Assembly: GCA_032719365.1 (NCBI GenBank)
Contig: CM064864.1
Location: 982,317-1,046,316 of the forward strand
Direction: 5' to 3'
Source: Prinsepia uniflora
Lineage: Eukaryota > Streptophyta > Magnoliopsida > Rosales > Rosaceae
DNA: 64,000 bases
Position 1 is the stretch's first letter. Each line of letters opens with the position of its first letter. Shown piece after piece: positions 11,641 to 24,700 of this stretch. Below the pieces are notes generated by a model. It was not told the origin of the DNA. It did no database searches and saw only the letters and a list, made by a program, of their open reading frames with translations. A program made the translations under genes and the position numbers.

Positions 11641-14600
11641 GTCACAATTTTTAGTCGATATTTGAAATTTCTTCAAAATCATCGAAGTACTTATTTTGTT
11701 CTCCTTCTCTTCACTCCATAAAATATTTTGAAGTTGATGAGAATGTTTTCTAAAGTACCTTAGACCCTAAACTCAATTCGCACTCTGTTACAAAATTTTA
11801 ATCAAATTCGAGTTTTATGGCTTAAAAATGAGTAAAAAATAGTTAATGAGCATCCTCAATGACAGGACATGTCCCAAATGACATTTAATACTATGGCTAA
11901 TGTTCAGTTAAGTATTACACAAAATCTCAACATTCGCATTTTTTACAAAAAAAATGTGAGTTATAACTCAGGCTTTTTAGTCCATTTTGAAATTTCATCA
12001 AAAGCATTGAAATAGTCATTTTGTTTCCATTATCTTCACTCTGTAAGTTACTTTGAAGTTGAGGGGATGTTTTCTAAAGACCTTCAGACACTAGACTCAT
12101 TTCACACCCTGTTACAAAATTTCAATCAAAATCGAGTTTTTTGGCTTTAAATATGCGTAAAAATAGTTAATGGGCATCCTAAACTGCAGTACATATCCCA
12201 AATGACATTTAATACTTTGGAAATGTGCAGTTAAAATATTGCACAAAATCCTAATATTTGCATTTTTTTACAAAAAAATGTAAACCATAACTCATAAATT
12301 TTAGTTGATATTTGAATTTTCTTCAAATGCATCGAAGTACTTATTTTGTTACCATTCTCTTCACTCTGTAAGATATTTTGAAGTTGATGGAGATGTTTTC
12401 TAAAGTACTTCATACCCTACACTCACTTCGTACCCTGTTACGAAATTTCAATCAAATTCGAGTTTTTGATATAAAAAAATGTGTAAAAAATAGTTAATGG
12501 GTATCATGAATGGCAGGATATGTACCAAATGACATTTAATACTATGGCCAATGTGCAGTTAAAGTATTACACAAAATCCCGACAGTTGCGTTTTTTACAA
12601 AAAAAAGTGAGCTAACTTACGATTTTTAGTCGATTTTTGAAATTTCTACAAAAGTATCGAAATAGTTATTTTGTTTCCATTCTCTTCACTCCGTAAGATA
12701 CTTTGAGGTTGAGGGGAATGTTTTCTAAAGACTTTCAGACACTAGACTCACTTAGCACCTTATTATGAAATTTCAGTTTTTTTGGCTCAAAAAATGCGTA
12801 AAATAAAGTTAATGGGCATCCTGAATGGCAGGACATGTCCCAAATGACATTTAATACTTTGGCCAATGTCCAGTAAAAATATTACACAAAATCTCAATGG
12901 TTGCATTTTTTACAAAAAAACAAATGTGAGCTATAACTCAAGATTTTTAATTGCTTTTGAAATTTCGTCAAAAGTATCAAAATAGTTATTTTGTTTCTAT
13001 TCTTTTCACTCTGTATGATATTTGAAGTTGAAGGGGGTGTTTTCTAAAGACCTTCAGACGATAGACTCGCTCCGCACCCTATTACGAAATTTTAATGAAA
13101 TTTCAGTTTTTTGCCTTAAGAAATGCATAAAAAAATAGTTAATTGGCATCTTGAATGGCAGGACATGTCCCAAATGGCATTTAATATTTTGGCTAATGTG
13201 CAGTTATAATATTACACAAAATCCCAACAATTGTGAGCTATAACTCACGATTTTTAGTCGATTTTTGAAATTTCTTCAAAAGCATCGAAATAGTTATTTT
13301 GTTTCCGTTCTCTTCACAATGTAAGATACTTTGAAGTTGAGGGGGGTATTTTCTAAAGACCTCCAGACAATAGACTCGCTATGCACCTTGTTACGAAATT
13401 TCAATGAAATTTCAGTTTTTTTCCTTAAGAAATGCGTAAAAATAGTTAATGGGCATCTTAAATGACAAAACATGTCCCAAATGGCATTTAATACTTTGGC
13501 TAATGTGCAGTTAAAATATTACACAAAATCCCAACAAGTTCATTTTTCACACAAAAAAAATGTCTTAGTCGATTTTTGAAATTTTTTTCTAAATCATCGA
13601 AATAGTTATTTTGTTTCCATACTCTTCACTCTGTAAGATACTTTGAGATTGAGGGGGATGTTTTCTTAAGACCTTCATACACTGGACTCTCTTCACACCC
13701 TGTTACGAAATTTCAATGAAATTTCAGTTTTTTTGCTTAAAAAATGCATAAAAAATTGTTAATGGGTATCCTGAATTGCAGGACATGTCCGAAATGGGAT
13801 TTAATCCTTTGACTAATGTGCAGTTAAAGTATTACACAAAATCCCGACAGTTGCATTTTTTACAAAAAATGTGAGCTATGACTCACGATTTTTAGTCGAT
13901 TTTTGAAATATTTTCAAAAGTATTGAAATATTTATTTTGTTTCCATTCCCTTCACTCCGTAAGATACATTGAAGTTAAGGGGAATGTTTTCTGAAGACCT
14001 TCTTACACTAGTCTCACTTCGCACCATGTTACCAAATTTCAATAAATTTCAGTTTATTGGCTTAAATGCATAAAAATTAGTTCATGAGCATCATGAATGG
14101 CAAGATATGTCCCAAATGGCATTTAATACTTTAGCTAATGTGCAGTTAAAATATTACACAAAATCCAGACAGTTGCATTTTTTACAAAATGTGAGCTATA
14201 ACTCACGATTTTCAGTCGATTTTTGAAATTTTTTTAAAAGCATCGATATACTTATTTTGTTTCCATTCTTTTCACTCTTTAAAATACTATGAAGTTGAGA
14301 GGGATGCGTTCGTAAGACCTTCATACACTAGACTCACTTCGCACCCTATTAAAAAGTTTCCATGAAATTTTAGTTTTTTGGCTTAAAAAATGCGTAAAAA
14401 TAGTTAATGGGCATCTTGAATGCCAAGACATGTCTCAAATGACATTTAATACTTTGGCTGATTTTCAGTTAAAATACTACATAAAATACATATAGCTGCA
14501 TTTTTTACAAAAAAATGTGTGCTATAAGTCACGATTTTTAGTTGATTTTGGAAAAAATTTCAAAAACATCGAAATAGTTATATTGTTTCCATTCTCTTCA

Positions 14601-14856
14601 CTCCGTACAATAATTTGAAGTTGAGGGAGATTTTTTCTAAAGACCTTCAGACATTAGACTCACTTCGCATCATGCTACGAAATTTAAATGAAATTTCAGT
14701 TTTTTGGCTTAAAATATTTGTAAACAAATTTTAATGGGCATCTTAAAAGGCAGGACATGTCCCAAAAAGGCATTTAATACTTTAGCTAATATGAAGTTAA
14801 ATTGTTACACAAAATCCCAACAGCTGCATTTTTTACGAAAAATGTGAGCTATAACT
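11641..14856. repeat. Satellite array, block 2 (about 10 monomers), duplicated from part of block 1
   Basis: Same monomer and strand as block 1. Monomer-specific variants recur in the same order as at 6415-8930. Examples are the monomer lacking the GCATTTTTTACAAAA segment (7245 and 13230), the variant with TTCTTACACTAGTCTCAC (8062 and 13998), and the variant with GCTAATATGAAGTTAAATTG (8858 and 14784). The offset between blocks changes from about 5226 to about 5936, so the blocks differ by about two monomers. The block ends inside a monomer at the solo LTR. Confidence 0.9.
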
Positions 14857-15171
14857 TGTTAGCAGTACATAAGCACAGGCTTGCTGCACTTGATCCACCG
14901 ATTGGTTAGCTAAGTGTGTGATTGTGACAAGTGTCACAATCACCATGATTCTAGGAAATAGGTTTGTAACAGCTGAAGGGAATCTCCAACTGTATTTGGA
15001 TGATTAACCCGATAGAGAGGAGGGTGTGCTATAAGCTTTAGAGGTTAAGCAAATGGTTGTATATATAAAACCTGTACTGATCTCCCTCAATGAAATATGA
15101 GAATGTAAGCAAATTCTTTCTGATTTCCTGCACTCTCTCAGTTCACAACTCCTCCTTTACATCTTCTATCA
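14857..15171 (+). mobile_element. Solo LTR (copia-like, 315 bp) in the satellite
   Basis: The sequence starts TGTTAGCAGTAC and ends CTTCTATCA. It is flanked by perfect 5-bp direct repeats TAACT at 14852-14856 and 15172-15176, and removing it restores a normal GAGCTATAACTCACG monomer. A TATATATAAAACC box at about 15059 followed by a leader fits an LTR promoter reading on the plus strand. No internal region, primer site or second LTR is present, so it is a recombination product of a complete element. It is not the same family as the 254-bp LTR at 22144. Confidence 0.88.
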
Positions 15172-18100
15172 TAACTCACGATTTTTAGTCGATTTTTGAA
15201 ATTTCTTTAAAAGTATCAAAATAGTTATTTTGTTTTCATTCTCTTCACTCCGTACGATACTTTGAAGTTAAGGGGGATGTTTTCTAAAAACCTTTAGATC
15301 CTATACTCACTTCACACTTTGTTACGAATGAAATTTCTTCAAAAACATCAAAATACTTATTTAGCTTCCATTCTCATCACTTCGTAACATACTTTGAAGT
15401 TGAGGGGAATGTTTCCTAAAGACCTTCAGACCCTGGACTCACTTCGCACCCTATGACGAAATTTCAATACAATTTGAGTTTTTTTTACCTAAAATTGGGT
15501 AAAAGATACTTAATAGGCATTCTGAATGGTAGCACATGTCCCAAATGACATTTAATACTTTGACTATTGTGCTGTTAAAATATTTCACAAAACCTGACAG
15601 TTGAATTTTGTACAAAAAATGTGATCTATTATAACTCACAATTTTTAGTCAATTTTTTATATTTCTTCGAAAGCGTCGAAGTACATATTTTGTTTCTATT
15701 CTCTTCACTCCGTAAGATACTTTGAAGTTGAGGAGGATGTTTTCTAAATTTCTTCAAAAACATCAAAATACTTATATTGTTTTCATTCTCTTTACTTTGT
15801 AAGATACTTTGAAGTTGAGGGGGTTGTTTTCTAAAATCTTCAAACCTTAGACTCACTTCGCACTCTGTTTCAAAATTTCAATGAAATTTGAGATTAAATT
15901 TAAAAAATGGGTAAAAATTATTTAGTGGGCATCCTGAATGGCAGGACATGTACCATATAGCATTTAATATTTTGGCTATTGTGCAATTAAAATATTTCCC
16001 AAAATCCCAACAGTTGCGATTTTTACAAATAATGTGAGCTATAACTCACGATTTTTAGTCAATTTTTGAATTTTTTTCAAAAGTATCGAAATACTTATTT
16101 TGTTTCCATTTTTTCTCTCTGTGAGATACTTTGAAGTTGAGAGAGATGTTTTCTAAAGACCGTCGAACCCTAAACTCACTTTGCACCATGTTACAAATTT
16201 TCAATGAAATTCAAGTTTTTTGCCTAAAAATGTGAAAAATTAGGCAATGTGAATCCTGAATGGAAGGACATGTCCCAAATGGTATATAATATTTTGGCTA
16301 ATGTGCAGTTAAAATATTTCAAGACATCCTAGCAGTGGCATTTTTAACAAAAAATGTGACGAGACCTTCAAAAACATCAAAATACTTATTTTATTTACAT
16401 TCTCTTCACTCTGTAAAATACTTTGAAATTGAGGAGGTTGTTTTCTAAAGACCTTCAAACCTTATACTCACTTCGGACCCTATTACAAAATTTCAATGAA
16501 AATCGAATTTTTTATTCTTAAAAATGCATAACAAATAGCTAATGGGTATCCTGAATAGCAGAACATGTCCCCAATGGCATTTAATACATTGGCTAATAAG
16601 TAGTTAAAATATTTCACGAGATTCCAACAGCTGCATTTTTTACAAAAAAAAATATGAGTTATAACTCACACGATTTTTAGTCGATTTTTGAAATTTGTTC
16701 AAAAGTATCGAAATACTTATTTTATTTACATTCTCTTCACTCTGTAAAATACTTTGAAATTGAGGGGGATGTTTTCTAAAAACCTTTTGACCCTAAACTC
16801 ACATTGCACATTGTTATGAAATTTAAATGAAATTCGAGCTTTTTTACTTAAAAATGAGTAAAAAAATAGTTAATAGGCGTTCTGAATGGCAGGACATGTC
16901 CCAAATGATATTTAATATTTTGGTTAATGTGCAGTTAAAATATTTCATAAAATCCCAATAGTTGCATTTTTTACAAAAAAAAAATGTGAGCTATATCACT
17001 ATTTTTAATAGATTTTTGAATTTTTTTTCAAAAACGTCGAAATACTTATTTTATTTTCATTCTCTCCACTCTGTAATATACTTTGAAGTTAAGGGGGATG
17101 TTTTCTAAATGCCTTCGGACCCAAGACTCACTTCGGAGCCTGTTATGAAATTTCAATGAAATTCAAGTTTTTTTGCCTTAAAATGAGTTAAAAAATAGTT
17201 AATGGACATCCACAATGGCAGGACATATCTCAAATGACATTTAATATTTTCTCTAATGTGCACTTAAAATATTTCATGAAATCCCGACAGTTGCATTTTT
17301 TCCAAAAAAAATGTGAGTTGCAGGTTTTTAGTCGATTTTTGAAATTTCTTTAAAACCATCGAAATAATTACATTGTTTCTATTCTCTTCACTCCGTAAGA
17401 TACTTTGAAGTTGAGGGGGTTGTTTTGTAAAGACCTTCGGACCCTATATTCAGTTCGCACCCTGTTACAGAATTTCAATGAAATTTAAATTTTTTTGCTT
17501 AAAAATGCGTAAAAAATAGTTAATGTGCATCCTTAATGACAGGATATGTCGCAAATGGAATTTAATACTTTGGTTTATGTCCAGTTAAAATATTCATGAA
17601 ATCTCGACAGTTGTAAAAAAATGTGAGTTATAACTCATGATTTTTAGTTGATTTTGAAAAATTGTCAAAAGCATCGAAATACTTATTTTATTTCCATTCT
17701 CTTCACTTTGTAGGTTACTTCGAAATTGAGGGGACTTTAGACTAACTTTGCACCTTGTTACCAAATTTCAATGAATTTCGTGTTTTTCACTTACATAATG
17801 CGTAAAAATAGTTAATGGGCATCTTGAATGGGATGACGCACATGTCCCAAATGGAATATAATGTTTTGGCTAATGTGCAGTTAAAATATTTCATGAAATA
17901 CTGACAGTTACATTTTTTATGAGAAAATGTGAGCTAACTCACGATGTTTAGTTGGTTTTTTAAATTTCACCAAAAGCAAGGAAACACTTATTTTATTTCC
18001 ATTTTCTTCACTTCGCAAGATATTTTGAACTTGAGGGGGATGTTTTCTAAAGATCTTCAGACCCTAGACTCATTTTGGACCCTTTTATAAAATTTCAATG

Positions 18101-19745
18101 AAATTCGAGCTTTTTTGCTTAAAAAATCATAAAAATAGTTAATGAGCGTCTTGAATGGCTGGACATGTCCCAAATGACATTTAATACTTTGGCTAATGTG
18201 CAGTTAAAATATTTCATGAAATCCTGACAGTTGCATTTTTTATAAAAAAAAATGTGAGCTATGGACTCATTATTTTTAGTCAGTTTTTGAAATTTTTTCA
18301 AATGTATCGAAATACTTATTTTATTTCCATTATCTTCACTTCGTATGAAATTTAAGGTTGAGGGGGTTGTTTTCTAAATACCTTCGAACCCTAGACTCAC
18401 TTCGGACCTTATTACGAAATTTTAATGAAATTCGATTTTTTGCTTAAAAAATACATAAAAAAATATTAATGAGCATCCTGAATAGCAGGACATGTCTCAA
18501 ATGACATATAATACTTTGGCTAATGTGTAATTGAAATATTTCACGAAATCCCGATAGTTACATTTTACAAAAAAATAATGTGTGCTATAACTCACGATTT
18601 TTAGTTGATTTTTGAAATTTCTTCAAAAGCATCGAAATACTTATTTTATTTCCATTCTCTTCACTCTGTAAGATACTTTGAAGTTGAGGGGGAATTTTTT
18701 TAAATACTTTCATACCCTAGATTCACTTCGCATCCTCTTATGAAATTCGAGTTATTTTTCTTTAAAAAACGCGTAAAAAAAATTAATGGCATCCTGAAAT
18801 TCGAGTTTTTATGAAGTTTAGGGGGATTGTTTTTTATGACCTAAGGATACCATAGTCACTTCCGAAGCCCCTCACAAAATTTCATAAATTCGAGTTTTTT
18901 GCTTAAAAGATTCATAAAAAGGGTTAATAGACAACTTGGACGGTATGGCATGCATCAAATGATTTATAATACTTTGGCTAATATATAGTTAAAATATTTT
19001 GTGAAATCCCGACATATGCATTTTTCACAAAAACTGTGAGCTTTATATAACACACGATTTCTCGTAGATTTTTTAAAATTTCAATTAAAATATCGAAATA
19101 TTTATTCTATTTTCACTATCATAACCCCATAATATATTTTGAAGTTTAGGAGATGGTTTCTAAAGACCTTCGGATACTAGAGCCACTTCTAGACCCTGTT
19201 ACAAATTTAAATCAAAATTCGAGTTTTGCTTAAAAATGCATAAAAATAATTAGTGGACACCTTGGATTGTAGGACATGGCTCAAATGGCTTAAAATATTT
19301 TTTCTAATGTGCGATTAAAATATTTTGCAAAATAACTCACGATTTTTCATCGGTGTTTCAAATCTCGACAAAATCATCCAAAATACTTATTATATTTCCA
19401 TTATTATCACCCCGTAAGATATTTTGAAATTTAGGAGGATGATTTCTGATGACCTTCTGATCTCAGAGTCACTTCTAGATCCCCTTACGAAATTTTATCG
19501 AAATTTTTTTTTTAAACTTAAAAAATCCATAAAAGGGGTTAATGGGCACCCTGGGTGGAAGCCATGTCTCAAATGACTTATAATGCTATGACTAATGTGC
19601 AGTTAAAATATTTCACAAAGTCCCGACAAATGTATTTTTCACAAAAATTGTGAGTTATATAATTCACAATTTTTCGTTGATTTTTAAATTTCGACAAAAT
19701 ATCAAAATATTATTCTATTTATATTATCATCACCTCGTAAATTTT
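15172..19745. repeat. Satellite array, block 3 (about 13 monomers), decaying at its right end
   Basis: Same monomer family and strand as blocks 1 and 2, but with more variants using ATTTCACGAAATCCC in place of ATTACACAAAATCCC. Several units are deleted or fused, for example near 15740 and 16360. From about 18780 the copies become much more diverged and the last recognisable fragment ends near 19745. This is the usual picture of an array edge that escapes homogenisation. Confidence 0.88.
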
Positions 19746-20638
19746 AACTTTGGTTGTAATATCACCTCATTATATTATTATTCTTTTCGATTCATTATTA
19801 GTTAGAGGGATGGGCATAACATGATATTCACACACATATATATATATAGTGTGACATATATAACATATGTAACGTAGATGCAGGATCTCCTTCAAAAAAC
19901 ACTCCAATGTTTTACAACCTAACGAGGAAATATCACATTTTTCATAACCCTAAACATCCATCATGTGTCGTCGTCGTCGTCCAACACAAGAACTGTGGTA
20001 GCTGTTATATAAAAGTTTGTCTTACAAAACAAAACAAAAGCCTCCATCAACATCCATCTTATAAGACTTTCAACTACCATTTGCACCACATGATGAAATG
20101 GGATGATAGGGTTTTAGCCATTAGCTTCGGCTTTCTATTCACTCTTATAATTATAATCAAACCTATATAGCAGTATAATTAATTTTATTTTTTATAATTA
20201 ATAACAAAATCCATTTTTTAAATTATTATTTTACTTATTTGCCCTTAAAGGAGCAAAGAAAGTTAATTGCCAAGTGTAAACTCATTTTTTTTTCAAATTG
20301 TTTAGGATTTTGGGTTTTAAAAAAACTTGGAGAGAGGGAGGAGGTAATTTGGGTGGGAGAGTTTATGGCTTCGGGTTGAAATTTTTAAGTTCCACCTATG
20401 GGGCATTACTTTGGAAATCTCTTATTCAGTAGTTTGTTATGCTCATGTGGTTCATGTACTTTATTATTACGTGCTTAACCTATTGATAATAATACCCATG
20501 TATCTTTTTTTCAGTGCAACTCTTTGTAATGTAACCTTTACTCCATGGATCATTGAAGTTTCCAGTCCAAACATACTCTACGTAATTAGATATCCCGTGC
20601 AATTCCATAATTTGCAACCAGAAGTCAAAACATTTAAG

Positions 20639-20644
20639 CACGTG
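20639..20644 (+). promoter_or_regulatory. G-box CACGTG
   Basis: GCACGTGC core about 1.1 kb upstream of the JAZ8-like start codon. G-boxes in JAZ promoters are known MYC2 targets. Use of this one is inferred. Confidence 0.4.
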
Positions 20645-20664
20645 CAATATGCTGAGGGACAGTT

Positions 20665-20670
20665 CACGTG
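20665..20670 (+). promoter_or_regulatory. G-box CACGTG
   Basis: Second CACGTG, 26 bp from the first. Paired G-boxes strengthen the case for bHLH binding. Confidence 0.4.
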
Positions 20671-21403
20671 CCTAAATAGAACGACAATAACTACTCTTGG
20701 TTGGAGAAAAGGAAAGTGAAAATATATGTAATGTGTGAGTTACTTAAGCACATGATTTTACTACTAGTAGAGTGTGTAGCTAGTTGTTGATCATGTGGGT
20801 GGCAATGCAATGCGATCATGCCTAGCAATGTTGAAACTTGTATGACAACGATGTTTGTGGAATAAATTCCATCCCATTCCCATGCATGTTACTTTTTTGT
20901 CCTCTTCCTTCACAATCTATTTTCTCATTACATATATATACCTATCAAGGTTTTGATTAGGTGAAGTAGCTAAAAAGGAATCAAGATCAAACTTATTCAT
21001 TCATTTTTTTTATCGACGAAGTCCTTTTTCAAGTGTCTGTAGCTGCTCAATCGGTTATATTCATTCTTTGTAAACAAAATATTACATCACTTCCAAAGAG
21101 AAAGTAATTAATGAAGCATTGTCTATTTGAAAATATCTAATTAGTTGAGGATCTCTCTCCATCTATTGTGCAACTAAAACATATTAGGATTATTAAGAAA
21201 GGGTTTGCCTTTTACCTAAAAGAGTATAAATTCAAGCTCCTCATAAAGTGCAAAACATTCCTTACTTGCATCCATTTCGAAAGGAGTAAAGGCCGCTGCC
21301 AACACAAAATAGCATGTGGAGAAATTCAACACGGATATTAAGTGCAAATGCAAAGAGAGTGGGTGTTTTTGTGTGCTTTTTTGCCAAGTGAAGCATATTT
21401 TTT

Positions 21404-21409
21404 CACGTG
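21404..21409 (+). promoter_or_regulatory. Proximal G-box CACGTG
   Basis: CACGTG 30 bp upstream of the TATA-like TTATAAAC and about 350 bp before the JAZ8-like start codon. This is the best placed of the three. Confidence 0.5.
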
Positions 21410-21438
21410 CCAAAAACGTAGGCAATTATATTTCTAGC

Positions 21439-21446
21439 TTATAAAC
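21439..21446 (+). promoter_or_regulatory. Likely TATA box of the JAZ8-like gene
   Basis: TTATAAAC lies 25-35 bp upstream of a pyrimidine-rich stretch that begins at 21471, a plausible transcription start. Confidence 0.4.
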
Positions 21447-21465
21447 AACAAACAACTTGAAAAAT

Positions 21466-21628
<163 letters not shown>

Positions 21629-21693
21629 TTTTGACGTATTTGTAGCTTCATTCTTCAGTTTCTATTCATTTATATTCAAAACTTGAATAAAAT

Positions 21694-21720
21694 ATGGTGG
21701 CTCTTCCTCTACCTCTATAG
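21694..21720 (+). CDS. Possible upstream ORF (8 codons) in the JAZ8-like leader
   Basis: ATG GTG GCT ... TAG encodes MVALPLPL and closes 40 bp before the JAZ8-like start codon. If the leader begins near 21471, this uORF would be scanned first and could lower translation. No conservation evidence is available here. Confidence 0.3.
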   Translation: MVALPLPL

Positions 21721-21760
21721 GTTAATCTGGCTATCAAATATCGTTCATCAGCAATCGGAA

Positions 21761-24700
21761 ATGAAGGAGTGCAACTTTAACCTTCACAATTCTCCGACGC
21801 CGATCAATTCTTCACCACATGCACAACTGGATTGTCAGAAAATTCCAATGTGAGTTCATCATTGATACTATATATATTCTTCATGCACCAAATGTTATGA
21901 TAGTCAACCACATGATTCCATGAGTGATAGTTAATCGTTGATGTATGATTGATATTCATTTGTAAAATACATGCATATTTTAATAATTAGAAATAAATTG
22001 ATGATCAATTCTAGCGACGATTTTGAAAACAAGGGATTCAATCATTGTACCAAGTTTTTCATTTCCTCTCCCTCTCTCTCTTCTTTCATTTTTCTAACTA
22101 TTTGCGTGTAGTTCGTTCTAAGAAACTCAAATGACCATAAAGCTCAAAACCTAGATCAGGATGCTGAAAATCAGAGGAGAAAAATGGAGAAGAAAGGGAA
22201 ACTGTTGTATTGAGCAGAAAACAAAACGTCATTCAGTTTACAATCTGAGGAGTTGAATATATATACCCTATGTGGACTGAAAACAGAGAACAAATATATC
22301 AAATGAGCTTGTGACACCTGGCTCTACTTCACAGCTCACTAACAGCTGGAGATTAACCTCTATAACAAAATTACCTAACTACCTAACTGTCCTAACACCC
22401 GCCCTCAGCTTGATGGGGGAGAACACAGCATCAAGCTGCTGCAGAAAAAATTATGCTGAGGAGAACACAGGGCTTTTGTGAATAAATCTGCAAGTTGGAA
22501 CTTAGAGGCAACAAACCTCAATGTAATTGACCCATCTTTGACTTTTTCACGGGTGAAATGGACATCTGCCTCAATGTGTTTGAGTTTGGAATGATGCACA
22601 GGATTAGTTGCAAGAGCCAAGGCTGAGATGTTGTCACAGTGAAGGGAAGGGATGGCAGTAAGTTCAATCTGCAGGTCTTTAAGCAAATGCCTCAGCCACT
22701 GTAGCTCAGAAGTAGTGTCAGCCATAGCTCTGTACTCAGCCTCTGTGGATGATCGGCTTACACAGTGTTGCTTCTTACTGCACCAAGAGATGGGTGACTT
22801 GTTGAGCAAGATAACAAACCCAGATGTTGATCGTCTGTCATTGGGGTCACCAGCCCAGTCAGCATCAGAAAATGCTCTAAGATGAATACCTGTGCCGGCA
22901 TTGAGTTGTAGATTGGTTTCTAATCCTGCAGCACGTTGTAGAACTATACCATGGTCAATAGTCCCCTGGATATACCTCATGATTCGTTTAGCAGCAACAA
23001 GATGTTGCTGTGTTGGTTGCTGAAGGAACTGACACACAGTGTTCACACTATAGGCTATGTCAGGCCTTGTGAAAGTCAGGTACTGCAAACAACCCACCAG
23101 ACTTCGAAAATAGGACACCTCTTCATCATTCAGCCTCTGACCTGTGTCCTTAAGTAACTTCACACCTACCTGACTTGGGGTAACCTGAATATTGCAACCT
23201 GCCATGCCAGCTCTGTCCACCACATCCGTTGCATATTTGGACTGAGACAAGAACAGATCTCCATTGGGCATGTACTTGATCTCCAGACCTAAGAAGTAAT
23301 GAAGAGGACCTAGATCTGTCATTTCAAATTCCTGCTGAAGAGCAGACTTCACCTCTTCAATTTGGCACTGATTTGTCCCAGTAATTATGATGTCATCAAC
23401 ATATAACAGCAAGTAAACCAAGGAACCAGCCACTGTCTTGATGAATAGACTAGGGTCAGCATATGAAGTATGAAAGCCTAAAGTAGGAAGAAAACTGGTA
23501 AACCGTTCATTCCAGGCCCTAGGGGCCTGTTTCAAACCATAGAGTGACTTGGCAAGTTTGCAGACATGAGTAGGATGATCCGGATCAGTGAACCCACCAG
23601 GTTGAGTCATATAAACTTCCTCATGTAAGTAGCCATTCAGGAAGGCATTTTTTACATCCAACTGGTGCAGTTTCCACCCAAAATGAGCAGCAAGTCCCAA
23701 GACCAATCTAACAGTAGTATGCCGGACAACGGGGGAGAAAGTCTCATCATAATCGATTCCTTGAGCTTGACTGAAACCCCTAGCCACCAAACGGGCTTTG
23801 TGCCTAGCAATTGTGCCATCTGCATGTTTCTTGAGTTTAAAAATCCACTTACAACTGACAATATTCTTGTTGGGAGGGAGAGGTACCAGTGTCCCTGTTT
23901 TCTGTGAGATTAAGGCCTGCATTTCACACTGCATTGCTGCATTCCATTCAGGACATTGAAGAGCCTCCTTGTAGGAATGAGGTTCTGTGAGAGCAGGATC
24001 AATGGAAGGATGAGAGTGCACTGCAAGCAGACACTTAGGTTTGAAGATACCTCTTTTAGCTCTGGTAAGCATTGCATGAGTGTTGGAGTCTGTAGTAGAT
24101 AGACCTGCTACTGGATGCAGGATGTTAGACTCAGAAATAGGGTTAAAGTGATTCTTGGTACCTGGAGCATCAATAGTAACAGAGAGACCCTCTCCTGGGG
24201 CAGTGTTAACAGAAATAGCACCTGTAGATTCCCCAAAGTGAATGGCAGTGTGATTTGTGGGAGAGAAAGCACTTAGATCAACTACCAAGTTTGGTCCAGG
24301 AAGACTATTCAGAGAATGAGACAAGGGCTCACCGAGAGAGGGATCAATTACCTGATGATCAGCAGAAGAAGGGACTCCAGGATCAGGGACAGAAGAAGGA
24401 ATGGGAGTATGACCTGAAACAGCTGAAGTGGTGGTAGCAGGAGTAGAAGGAAACTCAGCAGCCACGGGTGCAGAAACTTCAGAGGAAGGATGAGAGGAAG
24501 ATAAGCTAGGCATTACTGTGGTAGGAGAAGAAGTTTGAGTGATCCCAATAATGGGTGCATCAATAGGATCAGAAGAGATCTCAGCATGTGCTGTTGCAAT
24601 GTTTTCAGAAGACACATGTATAGGTGCTGATAGCACTGAAGGGGAGGGAAAAAGAGCGAAGCCTGAAGGCTGAGATTGAACCACAGAACTGAGGTGTTGA

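Larger units (their letters stand above)
19746..21438 (+). promoter_or_regulatory. Upstream region of the JAZ8-like gene
   Basis: This 1.7 kb between the satellite edge and the likely TATA box holds no recognisable gene. Two small open frames (19907-20170, 20411-20719) have no family resemblance and I do not call them. The region carries three CACGTG G-boxes (listed separately), the motif bound by MYC2-type factors that JAZ proteins repress. AT-rich stretches and a short TA run near 19840 are the only other features. Confidence 0.5.

Noticed and set aside
2279..19745. Many 60-100 codon open frames in the satellite
   Set aside because: Frames do not persist between neighbouring monomers, composition is AT-driven, and there is no domain resemblance.
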